Below are positions 1 through 8,824 of a stretch of DNA of 52,628 nt, in pieces. A program made the translations under genes and the position numbers. The stretch comes from a virus: positions 1 to 52,628 of IMG/VR virus record IMGVR_UViG_3300044733_005269; one strand, written 5' to 3'. The notes below the pieces were generated by a model. The model was not told where the DNA came from. It worked only from the letters and a program-made list of their open reading frames with translations, and did no database searches. Every line of letters starts with the position of its first letter. The first letter of the stretch is position 1.

Positions 1-1
1 T

Positions 2-652
2 ATAGATCCTAAATGTCCACTTTGTGATTGGGAAGTATCAAATGTTGATCTTTCTAATTGCGTTTGCGGGGGATGCAACAATTATATAGCTACTCCTGGT
101 GACACAGTACAAGAAATTATCGAACTAGTTACCTACGCTTATGAAATAAACAATGAAACTACTTACAAAACCTATGGTGCACGTCCTGCATTTACCGATA
201 TTTATTACATGTGCAAAGATGTTAACATGGAGTTTATGTTTCTTCATATTTATGGAGAAAAAGTTACAGAAGAAAGTATTGCAAAACAAATTACAGCAAG
301 CGCTTTAAATGATGATTATGATAACCCTTGGAACGCTTATGCTGAATATACTCTTTGTTGCAATACTCATATAGATTCAATAGCTGAAAGTTGCCCTTGC
401 AATCCGACAGTTACTGTTGACGACATGTATGATTTTGAACTTAAGTTTCCTCAATTATTTGTGTATGACGACAGCTCTAACTGTAGTGCTTGTCAAAATT
501 ATTTACAACCTACATGTACTCCATATAGGAATTTAATAATTGATTGGGCTAAAACTGGAGAAGATCCATCTAGTCCTTTTATTGAAACATGCAAAGACTT
601 CGTTGCGTATGATTCTCTTTATGCGTACGATAACGATAGATATCTAGATTAA
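2..652 (+). CDS. Cys-rich zinc-binding-like protein, 5' end outside window
   Basis: The frame is open from base 2, so the start lies upstream of the window. An internal ATG at 209 is not needed. The visible 216 residues carry paired cysteines in the style of zinc knuckles: CPLC and CVCGGC near the left edge, and CPC, CSAC and further single Cys in the C-terminal half. No known family was recognised. It ends 19 bases before the E1-like gene in the same direction, so it probably belongs to the same operon as the ubiquitin-like module. A RING-like or adaptor role is only a guess from that context. Confidence 0.7.
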   Translation: MDPKCPLCDWEVSNVDLSNCVCGGCNNYIATPGDTVQEIIELVTYAYEINNETTYKTYGARPAFTDIYYMCKDVNMEFMFLHIYGEKVTEESIAKQITASALNDDYDNPWNAYAEYTLCCNTHIDSIAESCPCNPTVTVDDMYDFELKFPQLFVYDDSSNCSACQNYLQPTCTPYRNLIIDWAKTGEDPSSPFIETCKDFVAYDSLYAYDNDRYLD

Positions 653-671
653 ATTAAAAGATTGGAAAAAA

Positions 672-1439
672 ATGTCAGATCAAAATGAAACAAAACAACA
701 TCGGTTTATACTCATCGGTGCTGGTGGAATTGGTACTTGGTTAGCTGCTGGTTTAGTGCGGCTACTAGAGTGGAAGTTCCCCGGCTCTGCATTGATTATA
801 GTCGATGGTGACACCTATGAAGAAAAGAACAAAGAACGTCAAGACTTTACAAAAATTGGCAATAAAGCCAGTGTTAAAGCATATGAGCTTTCTGTTCAAT
901 TTAACAACACCACTATTATCCCTGTACCAAAGTGGATAGTAGGCGAAAACTATGAAGGCGTTGCAGATAGCGATTCTCCTAAAATTAAAGCTTCAGATTT
1001 AATTGCTGAAGGAGACGTTGTTTTTGCTGTAGTAGATAACTTTGCTGCTAGGAAAATTATTTTTGACGCAGCAACTTCTATAGCAAACATAGACATTTTT
1101 ACTGGCGGAAACGATGATGATTTGTTTGGCAGCATTTATCATTATCAGCGTAGGAATGGAGAAGACGTTACTGAACATCCAGTTAACTTCCATCCTGAAT
1201 ACGAAAATCCACCAGATAAAAACCCAGGAGAATTATCCTGTCAAGAAAGATCAGAGATAGAAGGAGGAACGCAATTGCTTGCAACAAACATGGCAGTTGC
1301 TTCGTTCTTGCTCGGTCGTGTACAGAAAACGATAGTTAATTCAGAAAGCCCTACAGAAGCAGAGATATACTTTGACTTAGGTGTAGGTAAAGCTGAACCA
1401 TATGATCGTTCACCTGTAAAAGTTAATGCCAATATATAA
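672..1439 (+). CDS. E1-like ThiF/MoeB-family activating enzyme
   Basis: This 255-residue protein has the E1 Rossmann signature GAGGIG (residues 16-21), acidic residues D45/D47 after the second strand, the N-x-x-R-Q motif (N53, R56, Q57) and VVDN around 121-123, as in ThiF/MoeB/E1 adenylation domains. C190 in an SCQER context is the candidate thioester cysteine. Family members adenylate the C-terminal Gly of a ubiquitin-fold protein. The next gene, 24 bases away, encodes such a protein, and two E2-like proteins follow, so an Ubl-activating role fits better than thiamine or Moco synthesis. Two CGG Arg codons (702 and 759) are read in frame here. Confidence 0.88.
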   Translation: MSDQNETKQHRFILIGAGGIGTWLAAGLVRLLEWKFPGSALIIVDGDTYEEKNKERQDFTKIGNKASVKAYELSVQFNNTTIIPVPKWIVGENYEGVADSDSPKIKASDLIAEGDVVFAVVDNFAARKIIFDAATSIANIDIFTGGNDDDLFGSIYHYQRRNGEDVTEHPVNFHPEYENPPDKNPGELSCQERSEIEGGTQLLATNMAVASFLLGRVQKTIVNSESPTEAEIYFDLGVGKAEPYDRSPVKVNANI

Positions 1440-1463
1440 ATAATCCCAACAAGGAGAATAACA

Positions 1464-1718
1464 ATGCAAATTAATAGCAACAACAATGAAAACGCATCAG
1501 GGGGTGTAGCAAACGTCCGTTTTGGCGTTTACTCACAAGCTAGCCCTGTTGCTGGAAAGAGCATCAAAGAAATTCGTGAACAGTTTTCTAAACTGTGGGG
1601 AATTCCTTCTGACGCTACAGCTTACAAGGGTAAGGACAAGATGGACGAAGACTACGTTGTCCAGCAGAATGACAACCTTGAGTTCCACCGCCGTGCTGGT
1701 GAAAAAGGTAGTCTCTAA
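1464..1718 (+). CDS. Ubiquitin-like beta-grasp protein (PRTRC protein C-like)
   Basis: 84 residues behind a strong AAGGAG site. The pattern of an N-terminal strand, a helix with KSIKEIREQFSKLWG and a C-terminal EFHRRAGEKGSL resembles PRTRC-system protein C, a ubiquitin-fold family whose members end in an Arg-rich strand followed by a Gly-terminated tail. Here two residues (Ser-Leu) follow the last KG, so either trimming exposes Gly or the tail works as it is. It sits directly after the E1-like gene, which supports its identity as the modifier. A stem-loop follows the gene. Confidence 0.75.
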   Translation: MQINSNNNENASGGVANVRFGVYSQASPVAGKSIKEIREQFSKLWGIPSDATAYKGKDKMDEDYVVQQNDNLEFHRRAGEKGSL

Positions 1719-1730
1719 ATTTAAAAGATC

Positions 1731-1786
1731 GTGGGGGGATTTTAAAGATAACAATGCTTTATTAAATCCTCTGGATGTCCCCCCAC
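1731..1786 (+). repeat. Inverted repeat between Ubl and AAA+ genes
   Basis: GTGGGGGGA at 1731-1739 is perfectly complementary to TCCCCCCAC at 1778-1786, with a 38-base loop. G and C runs of this length stand out in AT-rich DNA. No U-tract follows the second arm, so this is not a standard intrinsic terminator. It could be an mRNA-stabilising or attenuating hairpin that sets Ubl output above the downstream ATPase. Confidence 0.6.
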
Positions 1787-1801
1787 TTATACCCTTTATG
1801 A

Positions 1802-3430
1802 ATGGAATATATGATACTCGAACAAATTAAATTAGGAACTCCACTATTGTGGATTAAAACAGAAGATATTGACAGGATTAATGACTTTGTAATTAATTCT
1901 AAAATTAGAGATTTTTATAGCATTATTCCAAATTTAGGTTTTTCCAAATTAGTAGATAAAACCTGGAAACCAGTATTAGTAGATTTTCCTAATCCAGACG
2001 ATGGAAGCATTACTCAAGACACAACATACGATTTTGTTGTTGCTTACCAGCACTTGAAGAAGACCAACGAAAGTATGTCTTCAATTGCTTTTATTCATAG
2101 CTTTTATACTGATCCAAAAAGCTTTCTTGAAGCATACGGCCCAGTTATGTCTTCATTCAACCACTTTTATAGGAACTCTTTCTTTGCAGATGATGTAACC
2201 CTTCTGCCAATGCAGAATATATTTATTTCAAGTTTTGATTGCCCGGAAGAGTATGCTTCTATTTTTAGTATCAATAATTCTGAGCCTTTATCTATAGGAG
2301 AAATGCTTGAAATTTTGAACCACTTTGCTACCATAAGCGACAATTTGTTTGTAGAAGATGGTACCGCACAAGATATTGCTCGCAGTGCATTAGGTTTATC
2401 TGAGTCTGTTTTTATTAATCTTTGTTTACTTTCTATTATTAAAAACAAAGTAATATCTTCTAAGTATATTTATGACACTAAAATGTCTAAAATAAAACAG
2501 AGTGGAATTTTAGAAATCATTAAACCTAAAATGACATTTGATAATATCGGTGGATTAGATAATGCTAAAGATATTATCAAGAAGAATGTATGGTTGTGGA
2601 ATAACCCAGAAGAAGCTAAGAAATTTGGTGTTCAGCCTATTAGAAGAATACTAATGGTTGGAGTTCCAGGTACTGGCAAGTCTGCTATTTGTGAAGCTAC
2701 TGCTCATGAATTAGGTCTTGATTTGGCTAGAACTGGAGTCAGCCAAGTTATGAATTCTTTTGTTGGTCAATCAGAAGCCAACATGAGAGCTGTCTTTAAC
2801 CAGATTAAAGTTATGGCTCCTTTGTGTGTTTGGATCGATGAGTTTGGTCGTGATATGTCAGGCGGTCAAAGTTCTTCCCATGTAGATGGTGGTACTACCG
2901 ACAGAGTTCACGGTGAATTTCTAACTGGTCTTCAAGAACTTCCTGAAAATGTTTTTCTTATTTGTGCAGCAAACCAGATTGAAAATCTAAAACCAGAAAT
3001 GCTTAGAGCAGAACGTTTTGACAAGATTATATTTGTTGGTTTACCTTCACAATCAGAGCGTAAAGAAATAATTAAAATACATCTTTCTAATATTCAAACT
3101 GATCACAATTGGGATCTTGACGCTCTTGCTGAATCTACTACTGGATTTACCGGTGCAGAAATAAAGTCTTTAATTAAAGAAACTAACTTCTATGTTGTTT
3201 CTTCTGAATTGCGAACTTTAAATACTAATGATATACTTATAAAAGCACCAAAGATGCGTAATATACTTTGGAATAAGAATAGAGATTCTATTATAGGATT
3301 GTACAAGTCCGCTATTGAACAATGGGACTTTGCTTCATCTTCTCAACTAGAAGATGCCTCTAAAGTTATTTCTGGTAATTACACTTCTAGAGGTACAGCT
3401 AAACCTACGCCTCAAAAATCTAGTTGGTAA
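1802..3430 (+). CDS. AAA+ ATPase, Ycf46-like
   Basis: This 542-residue protein has an N-terminal domain of about 240 residues followed by one AAA+ module: FDNIGGLD, Walker A GVPGTGKS (287-294), Walker B CVWIDE (342-347), sensor-1 AAN (389-391), an RAERFD arginine-finger region and a C-terminal lid. The spacing and the preceding N-domain resemble Ycf46-type stress ATPases more than two-ring Cdc48. It does not end in an HbYX proteasome-docking tail. No good ribosome site precedes 1802; the ATG at 1811 is an alternative start. Lying between the Ubl and E2-like genes, it may unfold or remodel modified substrates. Confidence 0.85.
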   Translation: MEYMILEQIKLGTPLLWIKTEDIDRINDFVINSKIRDFYSIIPNLGFSKLVDKTWKPVLVDFPNPDDGSITQDTTYDFVVAYQHLKKTNESMSSIAFIHSFYTDPKSFLEAYGPVMSSFNHFYRNSFFADDVTLLPMQNIFISSFDCPEEYASIFSINNSEPLSIGEMLEILNHFATISDNLFVEDGTAQDIARSALGLSESVFINLCLLSIIKNKVISSKYIYDTKMSKIKQSGILEIIKPKMTFDNIGGLDNAKDIIKKNVWLWNNPEEAKKFGVQPIRRILMVGVPGTGKSAICEATAHELGLDLARTGVSQVMNSFVGQSEANMRAVFNQIKVMAPLCVWIDEFGRDMSGGQSSSHVDGGTTDRVHGEFLTGLQELPENVFLICAANQIENLKPEMLRAERFDKIIFVGLPSQSERKEIIKIHLSNIQTDHNWDLDALAESTTGFTGAEIKSLIKETNFYVVSSELRTLNTNDILIKAPKMRNILWNKNRDSIIGLYKSAIEQWDFASSSQLEDASKVISGNYTSRGTAKPTPQKSSW

Positions 3431-3442
3431 CAGGAGAAACAA

Positions 3443-4069
3443 ATGTCTAATTTTGATGTAAAAGAATTTTTAAATGGAATTGATCAAGAAGGTTCAGATG
3501 AACTTAATCCAATTCCACCAAAGCAGTTTACCACTGAACTCTACAAAAAATGGTTTCGTTCAAAAACGAGCAGTGGCTTCTTAGCTATTAAGCCTTGGTT
3601 TGAAGGAATGAAATTTAAAATTGATATTGGTAAAACTGCTCCAGAAGGCAAGTTAATTAGTTCTACTAATGTTTATCTTGACGCTTTTGATTTTGCAGCT
3701 TATCTAAAGTCAATAGCAAACGGAACTGCAATTACCAATTATCCAGCCAATGAAAGAACTGGTATTCCTTCTCCTGAAGGATTCTCTTCTTACGGTGGTT
3801 CTGAGATTAATGGTAAGCCTGTTAGTAGAATCTTTAAGTCCCACTATTGGCAAAATGGTGATTCTTTTGATCCTAACGCTTTTGCTTGGAAGTGTGGCCA
3901 TTTTGCAGCACGCAAGTCTGAAAGTGGAGCTTTCATACCAGATTTAAAATCACCTATATCTGTTGATTTTATTAAAGTTACAAGACAAGATATATGTTCT
4001 ATATCATATCTTTTAGATTTATCTTTAGCAGCTTACGTAGCAAACAACTCAGATTGGTATGAACAATGA
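3443..4069 (+). CDS. Conserved unknown protein after AAA+ gene
   Basis: 208 residues, soluble, starting 12 bases after the AAA+ gene behind an AGGAG site. Not recognised. It has no signal peptide or membrane segment. The central part is rich in Gly, Ser and aromatic residues (FSSYGGSEI, SHYWQNG). Its stop overlaps the next start (ATGA), which indicates translational coupling inside the module. Confidence 0.75.
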   Translation: MSNFDVKEFLNGIDQEGSDELNPIPPKQFTTELYKKWFRSKTSSGFLAIKPWFEGMKFKIDIGKTAPEGKLISSTNVYLDAFDFAAYLKSIANGTAITNYPANERTGIPSPEGFSSYGGSEINGKPVSRIFKSHYWQNGDSFDPNAFAWKCGHFAARKSESGAFIPDLKSPISVDFIKVTRQDICSISYLLDLSLAAYVANNSDWYEQ

Positions 4070-4485
4070 CCGAATACGAAGAACTAGGCGATGCCTACTC
4101 TCTTGACGAAGACTTGCTTAACAAGCACATTCAAGACATTGATTACAAAGACCAAGTAGAACAGGTTTTGATGACTTTGGCTTCTACTTTAGAAGGTAGA
4201 TTGCAAGAGTTTGAAAAGTACTTGGAAAATTTTGAAAAACAAATTGCTACTCTTGTAATTGGTTTTGGCGAACAAGCTGTTTTTATGGATGCATTGATAG
4301 CGCAAATGGCTTTTTCTTCTGAAGAATCTAAGAAGGCATTTCACGATACTATAAACAAGTCTCGCAAACAAATGCTAGAGATAATGAAAGAAGGAGCTAA
4401 TGACCTCTTGGGCTCAAGTGATCCAGGAATTTCGTCAGCCATTGAGAGCTTGGCTAGCGAACAGCTATCTAACTTTACCGAATAA
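4066..4485 (+). CDS. Small acidic helical/coiled-coil protein
   Basis: 139 residues, strongly helical and acidic, with heptad-like Leu/Phe spacing around residues 30-75 and 95-120. It starts inside the stop codon of the preceding gene. No family recognised. The next predicted frame overlaps its last 86 bases. Confidence 0.7.
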   Translation: MTEYEELGDAYSLDEDLLNKHIQDIDYKDQVEQVLMTLASTLEGRLQEFEKYLENFEKQIATLVIGFGEQAVFMDALIAQMAFSSEESKKAFHDTINKSRKQMLEIMKEGANDLLGSSDPGISSAIESLASEQLSNFTE

Positions 4486-4690
4486 TGGTATATCGATATT
4501 GTTTTTAAATGACAACAGTCATAAAATGATATCTAATAATTTGTATTATATTAATCAAATATACCCTTTAGTCCAAAAAGTTAGTCCAGATATATTTTCT
4601 TTGTTTTTTATTTCTGATGATTCTTTAATAAACCATTTAAAAAATGATGCTATTTCTTTTAGCCATTTTGAAAAACAATCTTTAAGTTAG
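4400..4690 (+). CDS. Small unknown protein, uncertain start
   Basis: 96 residues if it starts at 4400, where GGAG stands only three bases before ATG. That start would overlap the upstream gene by 86 bases, so a later start (TTG 4499 or ATG 4526) is possible. The C-terminal half (LYYINQIYPLVQKV, FSLFFISDD) has low-GC codon use like its neighbours. The overlap is in the +1 direction but contains no in-frame CGG, so I do not read it as a recoded gene. Confidence 0.5.
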   Translation: MTSWAQVIQEFRQPLRAWLANSYLTLPNNGISILFLNDNSHKMISNNLYYINQIYPLVQKVSPDIFSLFFISDDSLINHLKNDAISFSHFEKQSLS

Positions 4691-4696
4691 GAACAC

Positions 4697-5386
4697 ATGT
4701 CTTCTCAAGTTATATTACCTTTAAGTAAATTTAATAAAAAACATATTGACACAATAGTAAATCATAATCAACTTGTAAAGATTAATCAATCTACTTTTGA
4801 TTCTTTAAAGTTAAATGATTTTGATTCTCTTAAGTCAATATATTTATCGCCAAATATACAACAAAATAATATTACTGTAGGTTATTATTTCAGCGATGAA
4901 CTACGTCAATATTTTCAACAAGTTATCACTGATAATACAACTACTAAAAATAACTTACCAGTTTTATCAACAGATTTAACTAGAACTTACATTTATCCTT
5001 TTTCTGCTGATGAATATAAAGCTCAACATCTTGCTGGATATTCTCCATATGAACAAGATTTTTTATTTAATATCTTTTTGAATAAAGATGATCTTCCTAT
5101 ATTTAATAGGATAATAGACTGTAATTCTTATCTGATAATCATGGCTATTCCTTTAACTGTTGAAGAACATAAAATATTTTCCTATCAGTGGAAATCTGTT
5201 TATTCTATTAATGCAATACTCCCTAATCTTGCGACTATTGAAAAAGTTTATAAGTCTTATATAAAAGAATTAGATTATTATTATGGACAAAATGAACAAC
5301 TTTTAGAAGAAAACAACAATTTGAAACAACAACTTAACTTTTTAACTGAAGAGCTTATTAAGAGCAATAAAGTTACTTGGAATTAA
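4697..5386 (+). CDS. Unknown protein with C-terminal coiled coil
   Basis: 229 residues, no recognised domain. The last 45 residues (KSYIKELDYYYG through NNNLKQQLNFLTEEL) form a clear coiled coil. It lies in the co-directional block between the AAA+ ATPase and the E2-like genes and may be a scaffold or adaptor of that module, inferred from position only. Confidence 0.7.
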   Translation: MSSQVILPLSKFNKKHIDTIVNHNQLVKINQSTFDSLKLNDFDSLKSIYLSPNIQQNNITVGYYFSDELRQYFQQVITDNTTTKNNLPVLSTDLTRTYIYPFSADEYKAQHLAGYSPYEQDFLFNIFLNKDDLPIFNRIIDCNSYLIIMAIPLTVEEHKIFSYQWKSVYSINAILPNLATIEKVYKSYIKELDYYYGQNEQLLEENNNLKQQLNFLTEELIKSNKVTWN

Positions 5387-5413
5387 AAATTACAACTATT
5401 TAAGGACTATTAT

Positions 5414-6325
5414 ATGGATAACAAAATTTCTCTTGATGATTCAACTCAATTTATTCAAAGAGACCGGGTTTTTAACATTTGCGATTACAAACAAGCAAAT
5501 AAAAAGAATGGTTCTAATATAGATATCCCTTCTGGGTATTCTTATATTTATTATCATTCCCGTGAAAGCGAAGCTATTGATGTCTTTTATAATAATGAAA
5601 ATTTGAATCAGGATTATTCTTATCAAATTTCTTCAATAAAAGAAGATAATTTTTCTACAATCATGAAAGATATCGTCCAGCATTACGAAAAGGCATCCCC
5701 TAATTCTTTAACTGCTGAGCAAAAGCAGCGGATTCCTTTTACTTTAAGCGTTTTGAATTTCTTGTATAATGAATACACTAATCAGTATGTTTACATTATA
5801 GACACTAATTTAATAGCTAGTTTTTCTAAAAAAGTTGCTGTTTATTCTGTTTGTAAGTCTTTTAGCAATCCTCAAAATAAGCAATATTCTGATACTTATC
5901 AATACGCTAACGACACCTACGCTAACAATTGTTCTAATAAAAATGTTGTTAAATTGAGCGTTACTGCTGTCGTTCCTTGCGTTTTTGCTAACCAAACACA
6001 ATGTAATTTTTACGAAAAAAATCTTACAGTATTAAAAACTGAATTAATAATTGACAAAATAAACCAAACAGATTCTATATTGTACACTCTTCAAAAAGAG
6101 TACTTTTCAGATAGATCTTTAGTTTATACTATAAAATCAGAACACTCTACTGCTTTGGTGTTTACCCACGATTCTGTATCAACATCAGATTTTGAGCTGT
6201 ACGATCAAGAAGCAATAATTGTATTTGATAATTTTATATCAGAAACTGCAAATGCTATTCTTGAATCTTCTCATCTTGCTAATGCTACCGAAACAAAAAA
6301 TAGCTATTTGATGAGCTTAATTTAA
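5414..6325 (+). CDS. Unknown protein directly upstream of E2-like genes
   Basis: 303 residues, rich in Asn, Ser and Tyr. In PRTRC clusters the gene before the E2-like protein B is protein A, a JAB/JAMM peptidase. I looked for a JAMM motif and found only a partial THDSVSTSD without the second His, so I do not assign that function. Two in-frame CGG codons (5465 and 5729) are passed without a frame change. Confidence 0.7.
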   Translation: MDNKISLDDSTQFIQRDRVFNICDYKQANKKNGSNIDIPSGYSYIYYHSRESEAIDVFYNNENLNQDYSYQISSIKEDNFSTIMKDIVQHYEKASPNSLTAEQKQRIPFTLSVLNFLYNEYTNQYVYIIDTNLIASFSKKVAVYSVCKSFSNPQNKQYSDTYQYANDTYANNCSNKNVVKLSVTAVVPCVFANQTQCNFYEKNLTVLKTELIIDKINQTDSILYTLQKEYFSDRSLVYTIKSEHSTALVFTHDSVSTSDFELYDQEAIIVFDNFISETANAILESSHLANATETKNSYLMSLI

Positions 6326-6339
6326 GGAGCTTTATTAAA

Positions 6340-7566
6340 ATGAACAATAAGATTTATCCAAAAATTCCAGTTAACTTTTATCCTGAAAAAGAAACTAACG
6401 AAGAAAACCCTGCTTATGTGAATTCTACTTTGTTGATTAAAAACAAAGAAGTTCATTTACTAAAAGTTCTTAGCTTTTACAGTAAATCTTCTGACCAACC
6501 TCTTGAATTTGAATATGCTAAGTACGCGCTTGCTGATTTCTTTGAAACTGTTCAACAATCTGAATCTATACAAAAGTCATTAAATAACAATGACCGGTCA
6601 GTTCTAAAGAAAATATTTCCAACAGCTACCAGATTTATTACAGAAGATGGTTCTGTTCTTATAGAGCGTCCTCCTTTTCGCCACACTATAGATTTTACAC
6701 CTGTAAAAGCTTCTAAAGTTAACAGAAAATCATCTAAAAAGATTGAGCCTATTACTGTTTGGGTTCCTTGGACTGTTTATAAAATGAACATTAATAAACA
6801 AGGCCATTTTAATATAACAATTCATTTTAATGATTCTTCTATATCTTCATTAAATGATCATATCTTTCCTTCTCTTTTCCCAAATGTTTTTAGCGGTGGA
6901 CTAATATGTTTTGGAAGTGAGTCTTCATACAATAGTGAGTTTGTTCAAAACGCTATTAAAGACGACACTTATTCTTACAAAGAATTATTTAATTATTTAA
7001 TTTCCAATTATTACAATGGTGGCTGGAATACTGACATATTGCCAAGTAGTTCTGACATTCCTATGTTTATGATGTTTCAATCTTATGACCGCATTAAAGC
7101 CTTGAATGATCCTAAAGCTTTAGAAATATATTCTAACGCTATGGCAAAGTGTACCCCAGTCAAGCACAAAGATAGCTATATTGCAATGTATCTTAACGCT
7201 TTAAATATATGGTCTGTTTACTCATTAGAAGATCTTCTTTATTTATACAAGCATTGTGTTGATGCTCACTCTTTGCGACAAATGGTTTCTTTATCTTCTT
7301 TAGTCACTGTCGATATTAACCCACGTGCTTTCCGTTACAACTCAACCGACCTAGACGAGCATTTGCGCAAAATGATGGTAAAGCCCAACTACCATGCTTA
7401 CAAACAAGGCGTTACAATTTTGCGTTATGACAGAGACCCAATAACTGGTGAACAGTATCCTTCTTGTGGCAATATACTTCAAGAAAATATGTATAAAATG
7501 TTAGATAATATAATCACGCATGAAGATTCTAAAAAATCATCTGCTACTTTTGAGGAAAAATTATGA
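6340..7566 (+). CDS. E2-like protein 1 (PRTRC protein B-like)
   Basis: 408 residues behind an AAGGAG site. The segment WVPWTVY (141-147) followed by FPNVFSGGLICFG (180-192) matches the PRTRC-B/E2-like pattern in which a Pro-Asn turn precedes the catalytic cysteine, here C190. A helical segment (YKELFNYLISNYYNGGWN) follows, as in E2 folds. In PRTRC-type systems this protein would carry the activated modifier. It overlaps the next E2-like gene by four bases. An in-frame CGG at 6595 is read normally. Confidence 0.68.
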   Translation: MNNKIYPKIPVNFYPEKETNEENPAYVNSTLLIKNKEVHLLKVLSFYSKSSDQPLEFEYAKYALADFFETVQQSESIQKSLNNNDRSVLKKIFPTATRFITEDGSVLIERPPFRHTIDFTPVKASKVNRKSSKKIEPITVWVPWTVYKMNINKQGHFNITIHFNDSSISSLNDHIFPSLFPNVFSGGLICFGSESSYNSEFVQNAIKDDTYSYKELFNYLISNYYNGGWNTDILPSSSDIPMFMMFQSYDRIKALNDPKALEIYSNAMAKCTPVKHKDSYIAMYLNALNIWSVYSLEDLLYLYKHCVDAHSLRQMVSLSSLVTVDINPRAFRYNSTDLDEHLRKMMVKPNYHAYKQGVTILRYDRDPITGEQYPSCGNILQENMYKMLDNIITHEDSKKSSATFEEKL

Positions 7567-8822
7567 CAAACAGTGCTTTTGAAATTATGGCAACTTGCTT
7601 TTCTGGTAATAGTTATTTTGAATATAATCAAGAACAACGAAACCAAATTTTTAATACTTTTGTAGGAAACATGGGTCGTTCTAATTCTTTGGATTGCATT
7701 AGCTTTGCTCAGAATTCTATTTACGGACACGCTCAAACTGAAACATTATATTTTGAATCTAGCGAAAACAAAAAGATAATAAATAGTATTATTGGAGTTG
7801 AATCATACAACTCTAGTGGCCTTATCCCTCCTGGTTTAGTTTCTTTGGGAAAAAATATTGTAATCTTTGAGAATCCTCCAACTAGTAAATTGATTAGCCA
7901 CCATCCAACTGACCGTGATTCTATAAGCGATGATGATGAACCTGACAGCTACTATATCCCTGTGCCTTGGCAAGTATATGTTTGTGTATTTAATAACGAA
8001 TATAATTTATTAGATACTTATATGTTTTATACCCGCGATGCCATTTCTAAAACAGGTTTTGATCAACAAGTTTATGCTCCTGTTCTTCCTAACTTCTTTG
8101 GCAATGGTCAATTGTGTAGGCCTTTCTATCCTACCCTTGATGATGTCGATAGGTATTCAAAAGATATTTCTGGGGTAATAGCTTCGGCATATGACTCTAT
8201 TTGGAATAGCGGTTGGAACTTAGATTTATACGAAACTTTAAACGAATACTTTATTCTATTTAAAGACACTCGTTTAATAAATACTGATACTGGAATTACA
8301 GATTCTTTTAAAAGAAATTTAAATCCTATTCTTAAAAATTCTTTAGAACTTTTTGAATCTGAACAACAGCAATCTGTTTATGTAGATATCCATCAACAAA
8401 CAAAAACTTTATTTGCAACTCGAGCTAGAAATAACCTTTTGGATACTTATTGCTCTGTAGTTAAAGACCTTACGCTTAATCAAATTTGTTTAGCTCCTTT
8501 TCCATCTCCTTCTTTTGAAAGATATGCAGACAGTGATTCTTTAGACCGTGATGAGTTGCACGAAGAATACATGAATTCTTGCGATGAAGACGAGTATTCA
8601 GACCAAGGTTGGGAAGAGTATTATTACGAACACAGAAATGCTATGCGTTTTTCTAATAAGCCTTTTGAAGCAGTGCTCAATAAACTTTTGAGTAATCTTG
8701 ATGGGATACTAGGTAGGCAACGAATAGACAATATGCAGACTATGGTTAAAGAAATTAACAATCAAGATATGCATCGTGTAGAAAATGTTCCTGTATCTCA
8801 AGTTTCTCAAGATCCTTTTTAA
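7563..8822 (+). CDS. E2-like protein 2, divergent paralogue
   Basis: 419 residues, translationally coupled to E2-like protein 1 by an ATGA overlap. It repeats the same core: VPWQVY (134-139), LPNFFGNGQLC (175-185) with candidate active-site C185, then a helix ending in IWNSGWNLDLY. The C-terminal part is very acidic (DEDEYSDQGWEEYYYE). Two E2-like proteins in tandem imply either a heterodimer or two target specificities. No JAB peptidase is visible in the window. Confidence 0.65.
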   Translation: MTNSAFEIMATCFSGNSYFEYNQEQRNQIFNTFVGNMGRSNSLDCISFAQNSIYGHAQTETLYFESSENKKIINSIIGVESYNSSGLIPPGLVSLGKNIVIFENPPTSKLISHHPTDRDSISDDDEPDSYYIPVPWQVYVCVFNNEYNLLDTYMFYTRDAISKTGFDQQVYAPVLPNFFGNGQLCRPFYPTLDDVDRYSKDISGVIASAYDSIWNSGWNLDLYETLNEYFILFKDTRLINTDTGITDSFKRNLNPILKNSLELFESEQQQSVYVDIHQQTKTLFATRARNNLLDTYCSVVKDLTLNQICLAPFPSPSFERYADSDSLDRDELHEEYMNSCDEDEYSDQGWEEYYYEHRNAMRFSNKPFEAVLNKLLSNLDGILGRQRIDNMQTMVKEINNQDMHRVENVPVSQVSQDPF

Positions 8823-8824
8823 AC

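Noticed and set aside
1522-1830. 102-residue ORF overlapping the Ubl gene
   Set aside because: It is a shadow frame of the Ubl gene without a ribosome site and continues into the intergenic hairpin.
1802-3430. AAA+ ATPase as a proteasome activator with HbYX tail
   Set aside because: The protein ends in Gln-Lys-Ser-Ser-Trp, not HbYX. A link to the HslV-like protease is kept only as inference.
4066-4690. Overlapping ORFs 4066-4485 and 4400-4690 as another +1 recoded gene
   Set aside because: The step is +1 but the overlap has no CGG and the first protein ends naturally; treated as two genes with an uncertain second start.
4697-4700. P-site slippage as the cause of the +1 changes at CGG
   Set aside because: Of the five preceding codons (TTT, GCT, ACA, GCG, TAC) only TTT could re-pair one base downstream, so simple P-site slippage does not explain the set; the coordinates here are only a placeholder for this general point.
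5414-6325. Possible JAB/JAMM peptidase between modifier and E2 genes
   Set aside because: Only a partial THDSVSTSD is present. The H-x-H pair is missing and the spacing to Ser/Asp is too short, so no deubiquitinase is claimed.
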